A DNA stretch of 60,000 bases from positions 21,156,184 to 21,216,183 of the forward strand of contig CAIIXF020000012.1 of the NCBI GenBank assembly GCA_903813345.2, read 5' to 3'. Below are positions 10,965 to 22,593 of the stretch, in pieces. Each line of letters begins with the position of its first letter. Within the stretch, counting starts at the first letter, position 1. Source of the stretch: Owenia fusiformis. Its lineage: Eukaryota; Annelida; Polychaeta; Sabellida; Oweniidae. The translations under genes were made by a program, and so were the position numbers. The notes under the pieces were generated by a model. That model did no database searches. It had not been told where the DNA came from and saw only the letters and a program-made list of their open reading frames with translations.

Positions 10965-11333
10965 GATTGCACCAGAAGGATAAGAAATCAAGTCTTTCAC
11001 AAGAAATCAAGTCTTGCACAGAATTGATGTGCTCCACAAAAGGACTCGCTAGAAGTCACGGACTACATCACGTCCTGAATATCAATAGAGACTTGTATAT
11101 TTAACTAGCAATTAGTGACAAACAATGTGCTCCGTGGACCCTTTTGTAACGTCATGATTGGAACTCTCACTTTACTAAAGTGGGGTGTAACATTTCGAAA
11201 TTTTCACACAATAATTATCACATGTTTGTGGTTCTGTGTTCCAAGTTTGAATAACATCTGGTTGATATAAGTGAAGTTATAGCATTTGTCCCACTAATTA
11301 TGAATCCCCCTCGTATATATCTTTTATTGACTC

Positions 11334-11361
11334 TTTAAGCGTCTGATACCAGACGCTTAAA
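11334..11361. repeat. Perfect 12-bp stem, 4-nt loop hairpin
   Basis: TTTAAGCGTCTG, ATAC, CAGACGCTTAAA. It is a free-standing perfect palindrome just outside the mariner end. No poly-T run or other context gives it a role. Confidence 0.7.
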
Positions 11362-11734
11362 ACTCTTGCGTACTAGCATTCAATTACAGCAATTTCTCGG
11401 CGGTGTTCATTGGTCAATCTCAACAGACCACCTTACGTCTGATCACGTGTTTAGATCCCTATGAGCATTCATTATACAAATAAGAACAAAGGAATTTTCG
11501 AAGTTGAAAAATGCCGATACGTAAAAACGAAAATAACACAGTATATCATGAAAATTGCTCTTATTTGCCGTTGTTGTAGACAAAATGAATAAGCAGAGCC
11601 AAGTATGGGAATAAACAAAAGTTATAAACTATAACAAGTGTCTAAAAGCATGCAGTGGTTCCAGACGAAGAAAACTAAGGAATAGGTAGAAACACAAACT
11701 ACAAAAGAACGAATGATGGTGTCATGCAGCCATA
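11362..11734. other. Spacer without recognisable content
   Basis: About 370 bp between two mariner-type elements. No open frame with family resemblance, no repeats and no RNA-like fold were noticed. Confidence 0.5.
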
Positions 11735-11929
11735 TACAGGGTGACCCCAAAAAAATGCAACCCTCCATTTCTCGAATATTTTTCTTAAATGGAGGTAAAT
11801 TGCTCTGAAATTTGGCACACAAGGACTTCATTCAATGTGGGATCCTCTCGCAAAGTTTCAATAATCATAGTCTTATATTGATAGAGTTATGGTCGTTCCA
11901 AAATATGCTCCAAATGTCGTCCATTTCCA

Positions 11930-12525
11930 ATGTAAGGTTTTCGGATGAGTCACATTCCTTTCTTTCTGAACATGTAAACTCAAGAAATAATGTGTTCTGG
12001 GATCACAAATTCCAAATTAAGTGCTTCACAGGCCCCTATATTCTGTTAAATGCACAGCTTGGTCTGCCAATTTCCAAACATGAACTCATCAGCCCCTTTT
12101 GGTTTGAGGTTGATAATGGCAACACTGTTACTGTTAACACACAGCGCAATATTGGCGTTCCCAGGCAGTTTTAGAGTGACACAGAGGCTTCAATAGACAA
12201 GAACAGTGGTTCTAGAAGGATGGAGCTACTCCTCACACTTCTAATGATAGCATAGCCTGGCTCACTAGTCATTTCTATGAGAAGATTATCTCTCCTAGGG
12301 CGGAGGACCCATGGTCATCCCACAGTCTTGTTCTCAATGCCTCTGACTTCTATATACGGGGTTATTTAAAGGTTAATGTGTATGAAAATAACCCTACTGC
12401 AATTGCAGAACTCCAATAAGCGATGGTTGCAAAAATTTGGCCATACCCATGGGGAAGAATGCATACGTGTTATGAACAGTTTTCCTTGAACATTGCAAGT
12501 TTGTTTTCAGTGAAATTGACGATAT
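11930..12525 (+). pseudogene. Mariner-like DDE/D transposase pseudogene
   Basis: Family blocks appear in order. VRFSDESHSFL then VNSRNNVFW (about 11935-12001) matches 'I.FSDEAHF.L.G.VN.QN.R.W', with the first catalytic Asp. FWFEVDNGNTVTVNTQR (about 12100-12150) matches 'FFE...G.TVTVN..RY'. KDGATPHTSNDSIA (about 12210-12254) matches 'QQDGA..H.A', with the second Asp. NASDFYIRGYLKVNVYENN (about 12337-12393) matches 'DF++WGYLK..VY.N', with the third acidic residue. Stops (TAG near 12211 and 12255) and the lack of an N-terminal HTH show it is inactive. It is a different family from the mariner pieces at 10663 and 26290. Confidence 0.85.
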
Positions 12526-12580
12526 CTGGAGCATATTTTGAAACAACTATAACTCTATCAATATAAGACTATGATTATTA

Positions 12581-12776
12581 TATTATATTATTATTATTGC
12601 TGACGGGTGGGGGATGGGGGTGGGGAGTGCGAGGCTGGAGATACATAATTTACACAACACTGCTTGTCATGTTCATCTTCTCTGTGCGGATAATATGCCC
12701 ATTAGGGTGTCATCCGCCTTATCTGTATGTTTCACCAGATGTTTGAAAATAAATAAATGAAATAAAATAAATTATT
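12581..12776 (+). mobile_element. Probable 3' tail of a truncated retroposon
   Basis: Sequence present in the right mariner arm but absent from the left arm. It ends in GAAAATAAATAAATGAAATAA, an A-rich tail, and is flanked by ATTATTA-like repeats. This fits a 5'-truncated non-LTR insertion. Family unknown. Confidence 0.5.
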
Positions 12777-12943
12777 AAAACTTTGCCAAAGGATCCCACA
12801 TAGAATGAAGTCCTTGTGTGCCAAATCTCAGAGCAATTTACCTCCATTTAAGAAAAATATTGACGAAATGGAGGGTTGCATTTTTTTTGGGTCACCCTGT
12901 ACATGCAGCACAACGACAACGGTACGGATATTTTCTATGGTTA

Positions 12944-13286
12944 GGTTATTCTTTTCAAACAACATTTTAAAAAATGCTACACTGGACCTGCCCATGTTAT
13001 TTCCTTGTACAAAGTAAAGTAATTGGTAGCCTTGTAGAAGGAATTGGCAACTCCATGAAATTTCTTAAGAAAAATCATTCAAAATGGCCACCTTTTCGAT
13101 TTTCCAAATTTCTACTCCAAATTTCTCAATACAACTGACTTTCCATTGACCACTTACTAGGTTTACTTAGAGAAGACCATGTAATGATACTTTAATGAAG
13201 AAAGCAAGGAAATACACTCATGTCTTCATACTTTATTTTGTTCCAGAAAATATCATGGGCAAAAATGTTGTTTTGAAAGAATAACC
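12944..13286. mobile_element. MITE with TA duplication (343 bp)
   Basis: Ends GGTTATTCTTTTCAAACAAC and, on the right, its reverse complement with small changes (GTTGTTTTGAAAGAATAACC). TA lies at 12942-12943 and 13287-13288. It is non-coding. It sits directly left of the tandem exon array and may have removed part of the first unit. Confidence 0.7.
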
Positions 13287-13478
13287 TAATTTGTATGGGT
13301 ATTAGAGCCTTTTTGACTTGATGATATAAATCTTGAGCCGGCAGGGGTACAAGGCTATGACAAATTTATGAGAGTCAATGAAAGGAATGTCTTGGCATTC
13401 CCTCCTCCGCTTGTATTGGAAGTGACTCGACCAAGTTGCATCCTTGTATTTTTCATTTTCTTATCTTGTATCTTTCAG

Positions 13479-13781
13479 GTACAACTATGAGAGAGATGCA
13501 GCGAACACACTAAGTTAGGGCGACAGCTGGATCAGTCTTTCGACAACTTTTAGCCATCAGGTCCAGTCCACGTAAACAGTATCATGGGCGAGAGGTGTTC
13601 GTGTTCCTGTCACCAAAGCACCAAAGTAAGTACATTTTTTTATTCAATTATTACATCAGTTTAGTTCCTCTGTTTTCAGGTTCACTTTCAGCTTGGAGAT
13701 GAGGAGCCCAATGACCAACGACACAACGGAGACAACAGCTGCGTGCCAACTAGGACTACAACCGACGTTCCTGCTACCTAA
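13479..13781 (+). pseudogene. Exon-like blocks alpha+beta, copy 1
   Basis: Alpha (147 bp) follows TTGTATCTTTCAG and ends at AAA|GTAAGT. Beta follows CTCTGTTTTCAG and ends with TAA then GTTAAG. Joined, the frame is phase 0: MGERCSCSCHQSTK runs into VHFQLGDEEPNDQRHN and ends in VPAT-stop. This copy has eight extra residues (VPTRTTTD) before VPAT, encoded by an in-frame 24-bp segment missing from the other copies. It also carries TAG in alpha where others read TTTGAG. No family is recognised. It could be the 3' end of a spliced gene, an exon of an untranslated RNA, or a pseudogene. Confidence 0.5.
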
Positions 13782-14589
13782 GTTAAGTATTCCTTCCTGG
13801 TTTTGCATAGGGATAGGGGCGCCTCCCAGTTTGATATTTACTGGTGGACTTTTGTTGGCCGACCCATATTCTTTGGTGGAGGAACTTTGACTCTAAGGTA
13901 AAGTGGGAGGGGGGTGGTTGGGTTTCTGGGGGGGGTAGAGTTCATGTTTCAAAATCAGAGATATGGAAGTCTACTGGTTTATATCAAATTGGGAGAAATA
14001 AATCTTAACTTTTGTAATATTCTGTAAATTTTTAGTAGTGTAAATTTAAGTAGTGTAAAGTATGCAAAGTTTTATGTAAAATAACAACTACTACAACATG
14101 TTTTTGTCTATTTGTAGCACAGATGGTGAAGTCCCTGTGAAACGACGATCCTGTTGAAATCACATTTTTCTTCACGAGGGGACTAGGTCCAGTTTCCAGG
14201 ACTTACCATAGATGTCACATTTTTGCCCAGTTTATCTCTTGCAATCAGTTGCACCCCATTAGCAGGGGGCTACTCCCAGTACTATTCCAGTTCTACTTTT
14301 AATGGGGGAGGCCTCAAGTCACTTCACTTTTTAGTTTGTTTGAGCGGTGGTCTTTTAGATTTTAGCTTGGGTTGCTTAATTCAAGTTTTTGGGAAGGTAT
14401 TCACTCCATAGTGTGTGTGTTGGGGGGGGGGGGCTACTTCCAGTACAGTTCCAGTTGAATTTCATGGGGAGTCTCAAGTCACCTTTTTATTGAGTTGGAT
14501 TTGATGGAGCAATGGGGATCTTTTGATTGTTGATGTGGTTGTTTAATTCACGTTTTTGGGAAGTCATCACTCCAGTTATTTTTTCTTGG

Positions 14590-14930
14590 GGGTGCCAAAC
14601 AACCAGACAACCAGCCAACCGGACATCCAACGACCAACCTATGACACAATAGGCTTAATCTAACCAACCAACTTACATACTAACCAACCAACTAACCAAC
14701 CAGACAACCACCAGACCACCCAATAGGTTAAAACTAACCAACCAATTAACTAATTAATCAACCATCTAACCAACACTCCACCCAACGAACCAAACAACCA
14801 ACGAACCAGACAACCAACGAACCAGATGACCAAGATCATGGATCTAGTGCTTAGTATTGTATAGTTTTGTATTGTATTGTATTAATTTGTATTGTATTGT
14901 TTTGTTTTGTATTGTATTGTATTTCGTTGA
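14590..14930. repeat. CCAA-rich tetranucleotide tract followed by TATTG tract
   Basis: Degenerate (CCAA)n with ACCAACCAACC motifs, then (TATTG)n. Equivalent tracts in the other copies are at about 23735-24050, 29495-29812, 31920-32245 and 34340-34700. The pentanucleotide part is longest in copy 5. Open frames here that look like repeated CIVLY peptides are products of the microsatellite. Confidence 0.85.
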
Positions 14931-15150
14931 CCATTACTTACTCAGTAATGATTCAATTTTAAAGTTCACTTCAAGTACTACTCCAGATCTGAATTTTGAA
15001 GATCTGAAGTCTTGTGTTCATTTTAGCTACAGTTGTAGATTGAAGGGTTTTTTCTTTTGGGTTTTCATGTTAAAATTGTGGGCTTAGTTTCGGGGTTTTC
15101 CTTCTTTTTAATTGAACCATCGCTGATCTTTTCCTTAAATGTACTTTCAG

Positions 15151-15361
15151 GTGCAGTCTTCTTGCCTTGGAGAGAACAAAAAGAACCACAAAGGGTAAAC
15201 CACAGAGAATCTACAATTTGTGCTACCTATCTGCAGCATTTGTATCTACATACCTCTTGTCTTGGAGAGAACAAAAAGAAACACAAAAGGAAAACCACAG
15301 AGAATCTACAATTTCTGCTACCTATCTGCAGCATTTATATCTACATACCATCTTGTTAAAG
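15151..15361 (+). pseudogene. Exon-like block delta, copy 1 (211 bp, internal duplication)
   Basis: Follows CTTAAATGTACTTTCAG and ends at TTAAAG|GTACTG. It contains two adjacent copies of a 95-bp segment starting near CTTGCCTTGGAGAGAACAAA. All frames are open for much of its length, so the coding frame cannot be chosen; one reads SSCLGENKKNHKGKTTENLQ. No homology is recognised. Confidence 0.5.
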
Positions 15362-15676
15362 GTACTGTAACACATTATCAGTTCTATTATTTGATGATTT
15401 TGCTCTCTGGTTCAGTACGGTTATTCCACAATGACACATTTTTCAATTGTTGGGATTCTAATCCCATTGTTGGCACATGTATGTTTAGCAAACATTTTTT
15501 CTAAGAAATACACTAAATGATGACTGCCTTGATTTCACTTAATGTACAAATGTACCATGAAGTCATGTTTCATTATTTTCACATGTGGTCTGTGATAGTT
15601 GCCTGAATCATTCCTACTTCACATTGGGCCAAGTCAAGATGGCAACTGCTTTGAAATACGAAACACCATATTTCAA

Positions 15677-18600
15677 TAACGCAAATGCGAGTAAGTAGTT
15701 ACCAGTTTCACCACCAGGTGGCTCGCTCGGGTCAGATAGCATGGCGGGTATGGTAGAAAGTTCCCTTTAACTTAAATAACATCTGTTTTAGTGGTTCAAT
15801 GTTCATATAGCCCTTATGTATCGAATAGTTCTGCAAAGGATGAGGATGAGAAAATATTGAAAATTGTAATGTCTGAAAAACCAACTCAATCACACATATT
15901 ATTAAACTTCAATATCTTATCCTTCTTCTGAGATTACAAAAATACCAATTTGTATCACAATTGATGAAGAATATTGGCATCAAAGACAGTGCATGTCACT
16001 TTGTCAGAATTGAAAAAAAATCAATGGCAAATATTAAATGAATTATTTATACAAAAAGTGTGAAACATATCCTCCAAAACATTTCTTACTTTCTTTGTAT
16101 AGACATTGAATGGTATTTCTGGATAAGTGAATTGGTGTTTATGTGGGTAATCAAGGGATTATAGTCACTCAAAGGTACTGAGCATCCAGTTTTGACACTT
16201 CAATTGTGTTGTTGAAGTTACACATATTTCAGTCAAATTCATGCTGAGCACAACATTTTGGTTTCAATTTTATAATCTCTATACATGACCCTGGTGATGA
16301 AGAGTCAGAATCAGTCAAAAAACCTAAACCGGAAAACTGTGCTCAATGTGAAAACTTAAAGTGAAGCAACTTTTTTTCTGATATTTCTTAAATCAAATGG
16401 CAGCCATCTTGTTTTTCCCCCTTCAAATAAAATTGGCGGGAAATTCAAAAATTTGAAAAAAAATTTAATCCTTAAATATATTTCAAAAATATGATTTTCT
16501 TTTTAATTCTTTATGGATCTTAAGTTATTTCTTCTTTATATGTCATAAATGTTGCCGTTGGTGTGTTTTTTATGATAATAACCCTTTTTTAATTTATTAA
16601 TATACTTATTCTGACTCTCAGCAGGGGGTTAATTATGCATCAAAACTCATGAAAAAGTAAATATACTTATCAAATATAACTAGGACAGTAATAAAAACCA
16701 TATTTTACATACATTTGACTGAGGGACCAAAAGGGCATATATCCAGACACATTTTGGATAAGTCTGGGAATGAGTCTGGGTATCGACTTAGAAAATATTG
16801 AAAATTGTAATGTCTGAAGAAGTAACTCAATCACACATATATTTAAACTTCAATATCTTATCCTTCTTCTGAGAGTACAAAATTATCAATTTGTATCACA
16901 ATTAATAAAGAATATTGGCATCAAAGACAGTGCATATCACTTTGTCAGAATTGAAAAAAAATCAATGGCAAATATTAAATGAATTATTTATACAAAAAGT
17001 GTGAAACATATCCTCCAAAACATTTCTTACTTTCTTTGTATAGACATTGAATGGTATTTCTGGATAAGTGAATTGGTGTTTATGTGGGTAATCAAGGGAT
17101 TATAGTCACTCAAAGGTACTGAGCATCCAGTTTTGACACTTCAATTGTGTTGGTGAAGTTACACATATTTGAGTCAAATTCATACTGAGCACAACAGTCC
17201 GGTTTCAATTTTATAATCTCTATACATGACCCTGGTGATGAAGAGTCAGAATCAGTCAAAAAACTTAAACCGGAAAACTGTGCTCATTGTGAAAACTAAA
17301 AGTAAAGCAACTTTTTTCTGATATTTCTTACATCAAATGGCAGCCATCTTGTTTTTCCCCCTTCAAATTAAACTGGCGGGAAATTCAAAAATTTGAAAAA
17401 AATTTTAATCCTTAAATATATTTCAAAAATATGATTTTCTTTTAAATTCTTCATGGGTCTTAGTTATTTCTTATTTGCAAGTCATATATGTTGCCATTGA
17501 TCTTTTTTTCTATGATAATGACTATTTTTTGTTAAGATACTTATTCTGACTCTCAGCAGGGGGTGAATTATGCATCAAAACTAGTGAAAAAGTAAATATA
17601 CTTATCAAATATAACTAGGACAGTAATAAAAAACATATTTAACATACATTTGACTGAGGGACCAAAAGGGCATATGTGGCGAATTTGAATGTCTCCCATC
17701 TCATCGCAAAAACATGAAACCAAGTTTGTGTGAAATTCTATTTATTTGTAAAAATCCAAAGTTCCGAAAATATGCTTCTTACAGTTTTTGTCTGACTCCA
17801 GTCCATGCAACGAGGTTCCGAAGATTTAATGTAAATTTGCCTCTTTTATTCCCAAATTTTGAGGTAGGCAGAGCCAAAATAAGAGGTCTTGTCCAATCAA
17901 ATCTCAAAAATAACCATTTATAAAAATTGGCCGAAAATATGTGTGAAACAATTCTCTAGATATAAATATAAATATTATAAATTTCTGCCTACATTGTTTA
18001 GAAAAAGGTCAAAGGTTTCCCATAAATCCCACTTTTGTTGATAATTCGTGATTGCAAGAATTTAGTGTTTACATGGACCAGAGTTTGTATGATGTCATGC
18101 AAGTGAACTATTCACCGCTCTCATTTAAGCTATTAAGTAATTAAGTCCATAAAATACACTTTTTATAATCATTCAAATGCCCAAAATTACAGAATAGTTT
18201 TCACAATTATATAAAGATTATATATGTATAATGATATAGAATATATGTCCTCTAAATATTGATAATTGGGTAATTAGCACTGAAACACACCATCAATAAT
18301 TCATATTTCTTTGTTGATATCGTTCTGTCAAAATGTAATGTTGCATCCGGAAAATATTAAAACATATCACCACATCATTAATCAAAGATTACAATTCTTC
18401 ACATTTAGGTCATAATTTATCCCACGTTAAAAGTCGCTTAGCCCAACCCCCAAAGCTATTCTCATTACTATTGGTTACATTTAAGAAGTATCCAGAAGCA
18501 CTCCAGCTCTTGTATTTAGTTTTCGTGTCATGTTGATTTTAGAAATGTTTTAATGCATACAAATCGCTATGTTAATTGGAAGATGTTGATTGAAACACAA

Positions 18601-18768
18601 CTGATATAATAACAACCCAAATGGTGCCAGAATCAACAACGATAAATCAATTCAATCCAAAGTTAATGTAACCTTACTTTTCAAAGCTGAACACAGATAT
18701 ATTAGATCATAGTTAATTATAAAATAAGCCCAATTGCAACTTTGTCACACATATACCCGGACACATCC
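15677..18768. mobile_element. Insertion A between copies 1 and 2 (3.1 kb, internal direct repeats)
   Basis: Relative to the other copy junctions, foreign sequence replaces about 126 bp of unit sequence. It holds two direct repeats, 15851-16740 and 16792-17675 (offset 941 bp, highly similar), each ending GGGACCAAAAGGGCATAT. The remaining 1.1 kb (17676-18768) is AT-rich and unrecognised. The right edge falls exactly before TTTACGAGAG, whose sister copies read CAAATTTACGAG. I see no TIR pair, LTR features or coding similarity. Identity unknown. Confidence 0.65.
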
Positions 18769-18882
18769 TTTACGAGAGTCAATGAAAGGAATGTCTTGGC
18801 ATTCCCTCCTCCGCTTGTATTGGAAGTGACTCGACCAAGTTGCATCCTTGTATTTTTCATTTTCTTATCTTGTATCTTTCAG

Positions 18883-19161
18883 GTAGAACTATGAGAGAGG
18901 TGCAGCAAACACACCAAGTTAGGGCGACAGCTGGATCAGTCTTTCGAAAACTTTGAGCCATCAGGTCCGGTCCACGTAAACAGTATCATGGGCGAGAGGT
19001 GTTCGTGTTCCTGTCACCAAAGCACCAAAGTAAGTACTTTTTTCTATTCAATTATTACAACAGTTTAGTTCCTCTGTTTTCAGGTTCCCTTTCAGCTTGG
19101 AGATGAGGAGCCCGATGACCAACGACACAACCGAGACAACAACTGCGTTCCTGCTACCTAA
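18883..19161 (+). pseudogene. Exon-like blocks alpha+beta, copy 2
   Basis: Same splice signals as copy 1. After a TGA at codon 4 of alpha the frame is open for 46 codons (including LGRQLDQSFENFEPSGPVHV). It continues in phase through beta (VPFQLGDEEPDDQRHNRDN) to VPAT-stop. Lacks the 24-bp segment found in copy 1. Confidence 0.5.
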
Positions 19162-20999
19162 GTTAAGTATTCCTTCCTGGTTTTGCATAGGGATGGGGGG
19201 CGCCTCCCAGTTTGATATTTACTTGTGGACTTTTGTTGGCCAACCCATATTTTTGGTGGAGAAACTTGGACTCTAAGGTAAAGTGGGAGGGGGGTGGTTG
19301 GGTTTCCGGGGGGATAGAGTTCATGTTTCAAAATCAAAAATGTGGAAGTCTACTGGTTTATATCAAATTGGGAGAAATAAATTTTAACTTTTGTAATATT
19401 CTGTAAAGGAGCAGGGAAAGTATCGCAACAGACTTTTGATAATTTTGACAGTTGATAATTTTTTTGTGAGTAGTTTCTGGCTGTAAAAAGTAAATGCTTG
19501 GGAAAGGCGAATCTATAATCTTCAAGAAAAGTTCAAAGAATAGTTTCCAGATCAATTGGATTATCTTATAATCCATGTTTAATCCACCCATCAACAAGCT
19601 TTTTCAAAATACATTCGTCATTTTCACCATCGTCCCTCATTTTTTTTACAATTTTTCATGCAAAGTTACATTGTACTTGAACACATGTTTCATCAAGTAA
19701 AATATGTAAGGAACTCCATGAAGTTTGTTTTTGAGTTTTTTTTGAAAAAATGAACCTCTTAAAATGCATGTTTACAAAAATAATTTAGGAGTGATGTAAA
19801 AGATGGCAATGTTTTTCAATAATAACATGCATAGGTGGGTGAATTACTCATGTGTGTTGTGTTTTAATCCTGCATTCACTGACTGAGTTAGCCTATTGAA
19901 AAATCATAGAGATTAATAATACAAACAGTAATACTATGAATACTTCTACTTCAAGCTCAAATAGCGCTTTCAGGGTCCTGTGTTGAAATACTAGATCACC
20001 TTATGTGCATGAATTTTCAAGAGAAACCATCAGTGCAAGCAATCAAATGAAAGCATCATCCGAACATCACTTGAAAAGTACTAAAGTGGTGAAAAATTGC
20101 AGGATGTTGACAGGAAATGTGCCTAGGGGAGAGGGTCGTCTCTCAACCCCCCTCCTCCCCCTCCCTGGTCACGGGACTAATACATGTGATATGGCAAAGT
20201 CCAATTCATAGATTAAGTTTCCCTTGCAGTCTTGTTGGCATTTTTATTAGAGTTCATGTTTTGTTTATGTTAATGGGTGAGTGGAAGACCCTTGGGTGGG
20301 AATCAAATATAAAATGTTTTCTAAAATATATATTTGAAATACTTTGTGTATGTACAGTCACAAACTCTAGGCAACATTAACTACAGTAGTAATGGGGCAA
20401 CACCCCAACTCAACTGAGTGAATGTGTAAACCATGTAAGGAACAAAAAACATTACATAAAACAAACTCAGCATGCAAACATGTAAAACTGGCATGGCAAA
20501 ACAATAGATTGTGAAACTGAATAATAAAAGCACATACGACTAGAAAACAAGGGATTAAGGACCTGTTAAAATGACATGAATGGGGATTGGTCAATATGAA
20601 TAGTAGAAATATGAAAAATGTGAAAATTTTACATTTAGTATTGATCATGAACATTAGAGAGGTTAAGTACACAGGCAGGTAGAGGGGGAGAGATAAAGGG
20701 AGCTGCTGCTCCCCCAAGAGATTCTTTCAAAATGATGCAGTTTCTCACCAAACTGAGCACTTAACATGATTTTTTAGCCAAAACTGTTCATCCCTAGGCA
20801 AAAGCTTTGCCCTTGGTAAAACTGCTCCTACCCCTTGGTAAAAGCTGGCTACAGACTGTGTAAAACACTTGTGTGAGAACTTGAACATGAACGAGTACTG
20901 TTATGACCCCCAGTAATGTTGTCCATCTCTCAACTGGTTTACAATTGGCATTATATCAATCAGGCAAAAAGAGGCCAGTGATGTGAAAATAGTCAATAG

Positions 21000-21782
21000 C
21001 ACCGTGTTATAGCATGATGGTTACGCCACCTCTGAAAACGAGGTTGGACAGCTACGTTCACTGATTTATCCAATAAAATGGCCGCGATGGAAGAGAAAAC
21101 TAAGGTTGGCGCATTATTTTCTACTTCTGTGTATCAATGAAAGGATGAACGATTTATGTAAGAATCGCATTCGGTGATGCATTCAGTAATGTATATTTTG
21201 AAGGTAGCCTTTGCAAATTGATGCCCGGGGATAACATGAAATAAGAGAAAAACTGTCGAGTTTGAAATTCAAAACTACACAAAAATTTAGCAATTTGTTT
21301 ATTTTTGTTTTTGTTGTTAGGGCATGGTCTACATTTCCTAAAAACCTTGTGTTATATAGATGTAACCTACATACGATCATACAAAGCCAAAGCATTGGAT
21401 TTCTACTCAAGCCATAATAATGTATTTTGAATTTGCAGTAGTTATACACAGTTTACTTATACTTACAGTTAATATTTTGAGTGGCTCATGTACTGAGACA
21501 ACACGAGAATGGATCAAAACTTATAAACTTTGATATCTCAGTCGGTAGGTTTACAGCTTATATTCTGTTTCTTGTAGACCACCTGGCAGATTTGACCCAG
21601 TTTTTATAACCATCCATATATGCGTCACCGAATGGAACTAGTTTAAAAGGAAATCTTATCTGTGAATATTGCCTACAGGCGAGAAGGAGGACATGCTGCC
21701 TTTCCCATCCGCCATTTTTTGTTATCGTTACCGCAAAATTTTGCAAATCGCCTTGACGTAACCGTCATGCTATAGCACCGTG
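21000..21782. mobile_element. Transib-like non-autonomous element nested in insertion B (783 bp)
   Basis: Left end CACCGTGTTATAGCATGATG and reverse-complemented right end CACGGTGCTATAGCATGACG match for about 28 bp with four mismatches. The 5-bp direct repeat AATAG flanks it at 20995-20999 and 21783-21787. The heptamer-like end and 5-bp duplication are as in the element at 4910, but the TIR beyond the heptamer is unrelated. ATAGCACCGTG also recurs directly at both edges, so a longer duplication with shorter TIRs is a weaker alternative. No coding similarity seen inside. Confidence 0.5.
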
Positions 21783-22574
21783 AATAGGGGACCATAATTT
21801 TACACATTCCATGTGTACGTTCATCAAAATAGTGCGATCTTAACCTCCCTAATAACTAAAATTGTTGATTCAACCAATAGAATCATTCTATGTTTGTTTA
21901 TATTTATTCACATTAATATGGAAGAAAATCGGACATTTTGCTAAAAAGATGTTATTGTAAATCTTAGAAATAATGATTTAAGGTAGTATACACCACACAC
22001 TCAATGGTATTGATTGTGGTTTTCAGAGACTCTCAACAGGGACTTTAAGCTTGCAATGTTTTTCACAACCTAAATGTGAATGGAAAATATTTAGCGATGC
22101 ATTTGTATGGGCGATTGGTCATAGGTTGGCGTTTCGATTTTATATGCAAGCTTAATCTTCCTAATGTTAACATTAAGGTAAGAGTGTATGTTACTCATAA
22201 CATTTTCTTAGGATAACATTTCTTGAATTGATGAATATGCAAAAATTATTCTTAGCATATCATCCTTCATTTCATTATTTGAATAATCAATCTGGAGATA
22301 AACTCAAATAAGGAAGTGTGTTATAACACATCATCATATAGAAACATGTTCAATGTTTTTTTCAGAAGCTGGATCAAAATATTTGTCTTACTAAAATTAT
22401 TGGCAAAGGTATGATGTACTAAATTCTTGTACTGTATTTATGATTTTAATAGCACTGTACCTTGTGAATCATTACTGATAAACAAGATACAGAAAACCTG
22501 TTCAAAGTAAATGCTATAATAAGGCATCATAGAAATTATCATAAAGAGAGGTATTTAGATTTTCTTAGCAACTT

Positions 22575-22593
22575 ACACACACACACACACACA
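22575..22593. repeat. (AC)n microsatellite
   Basis: Short perfect dinucleotide run inside insertion B. Confidence 0.95.

Larger units (their letters stand above)
9141..11313. mobile_element. Mariner-type element with a nested insertion (2.2 kb)
   Basis: Perfect inverted ends CGAGGGGGATTCATA (9141-9155 and 11299-11313) are flanked by TA at 9139-9140 and 11314-11315. The complementarity runs further outward into ATATAT. The right half (10286-11298) holds a deleted transposase pseudogene. Directly inside the left end an inverted-repeat element (9156-10284) has inserted at a TA. Without it the element would be about 1.04 kb. TA duplication, ends and transposase remnants all agree on Tc1/mariner. 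Confidence 0.75.
11737..12899. mobile_element. Mariner-like element with transposase pseudogene (1163 bp)
   Basis: TA lies at 11735-11736 and 12900-12901. Inverted repeats beginning CAGGGTGACCC extend about 200 bp (ATGCAACCCTCCATTT, AATGGAGGTAAATTGCTCT, then AATCATAGTCTTATATTGAT). The right arm is interrupted by a retroposon tail at about 12581-12776. A plus-strand transposase pseudogene lies between the arms. CAGGGTG ends with TA are common in mariner-like elements of invertebrates. Confidence 0.85.
13314..15676 (+). repeat. Tandem exon-like unit, copy 1
   Basis: First of five tandem copies. The order is: block 5 tail (13314-13470), block alpha (13479-13625), block beta (13680-13781), block gamma (from 14118 after TATTTGTAG), a G-run near 14424, a CCAA-rich tract (14590-14830), a TATTG tract (14850-14930), block delta (15151-15361), and AT-rich sequence to 15676. 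There the copy is cut by an insertion. Copy 1 is the most divergent at block beta (a 24-bp in-frame extra segment) and has a TAG in block alpha. The left part of the unit, including the acceptor of block 5, is missing. Confidence 0.9.

Noticed and set aside
14857-15087. Open frames with repeated CIVLY peptides in each array copy
   Set aside because: They translate the TATTG microsatellite and do not fit the splice-defined blocks.
15851-17675. LTR retrotransposon with two LTRs
   Set aside because: The two repeats are only about 50 bp apart, without TG...CA ends, primer-binding site or gag-pol between them.
20367-20717. 116-codon minus-strand frame with hydrophobic stretches
   Set aside because: Low complexity, no recognised motif and no splice context, inside a mobile element. 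Hydrophobicity follows from T-rich sequence.
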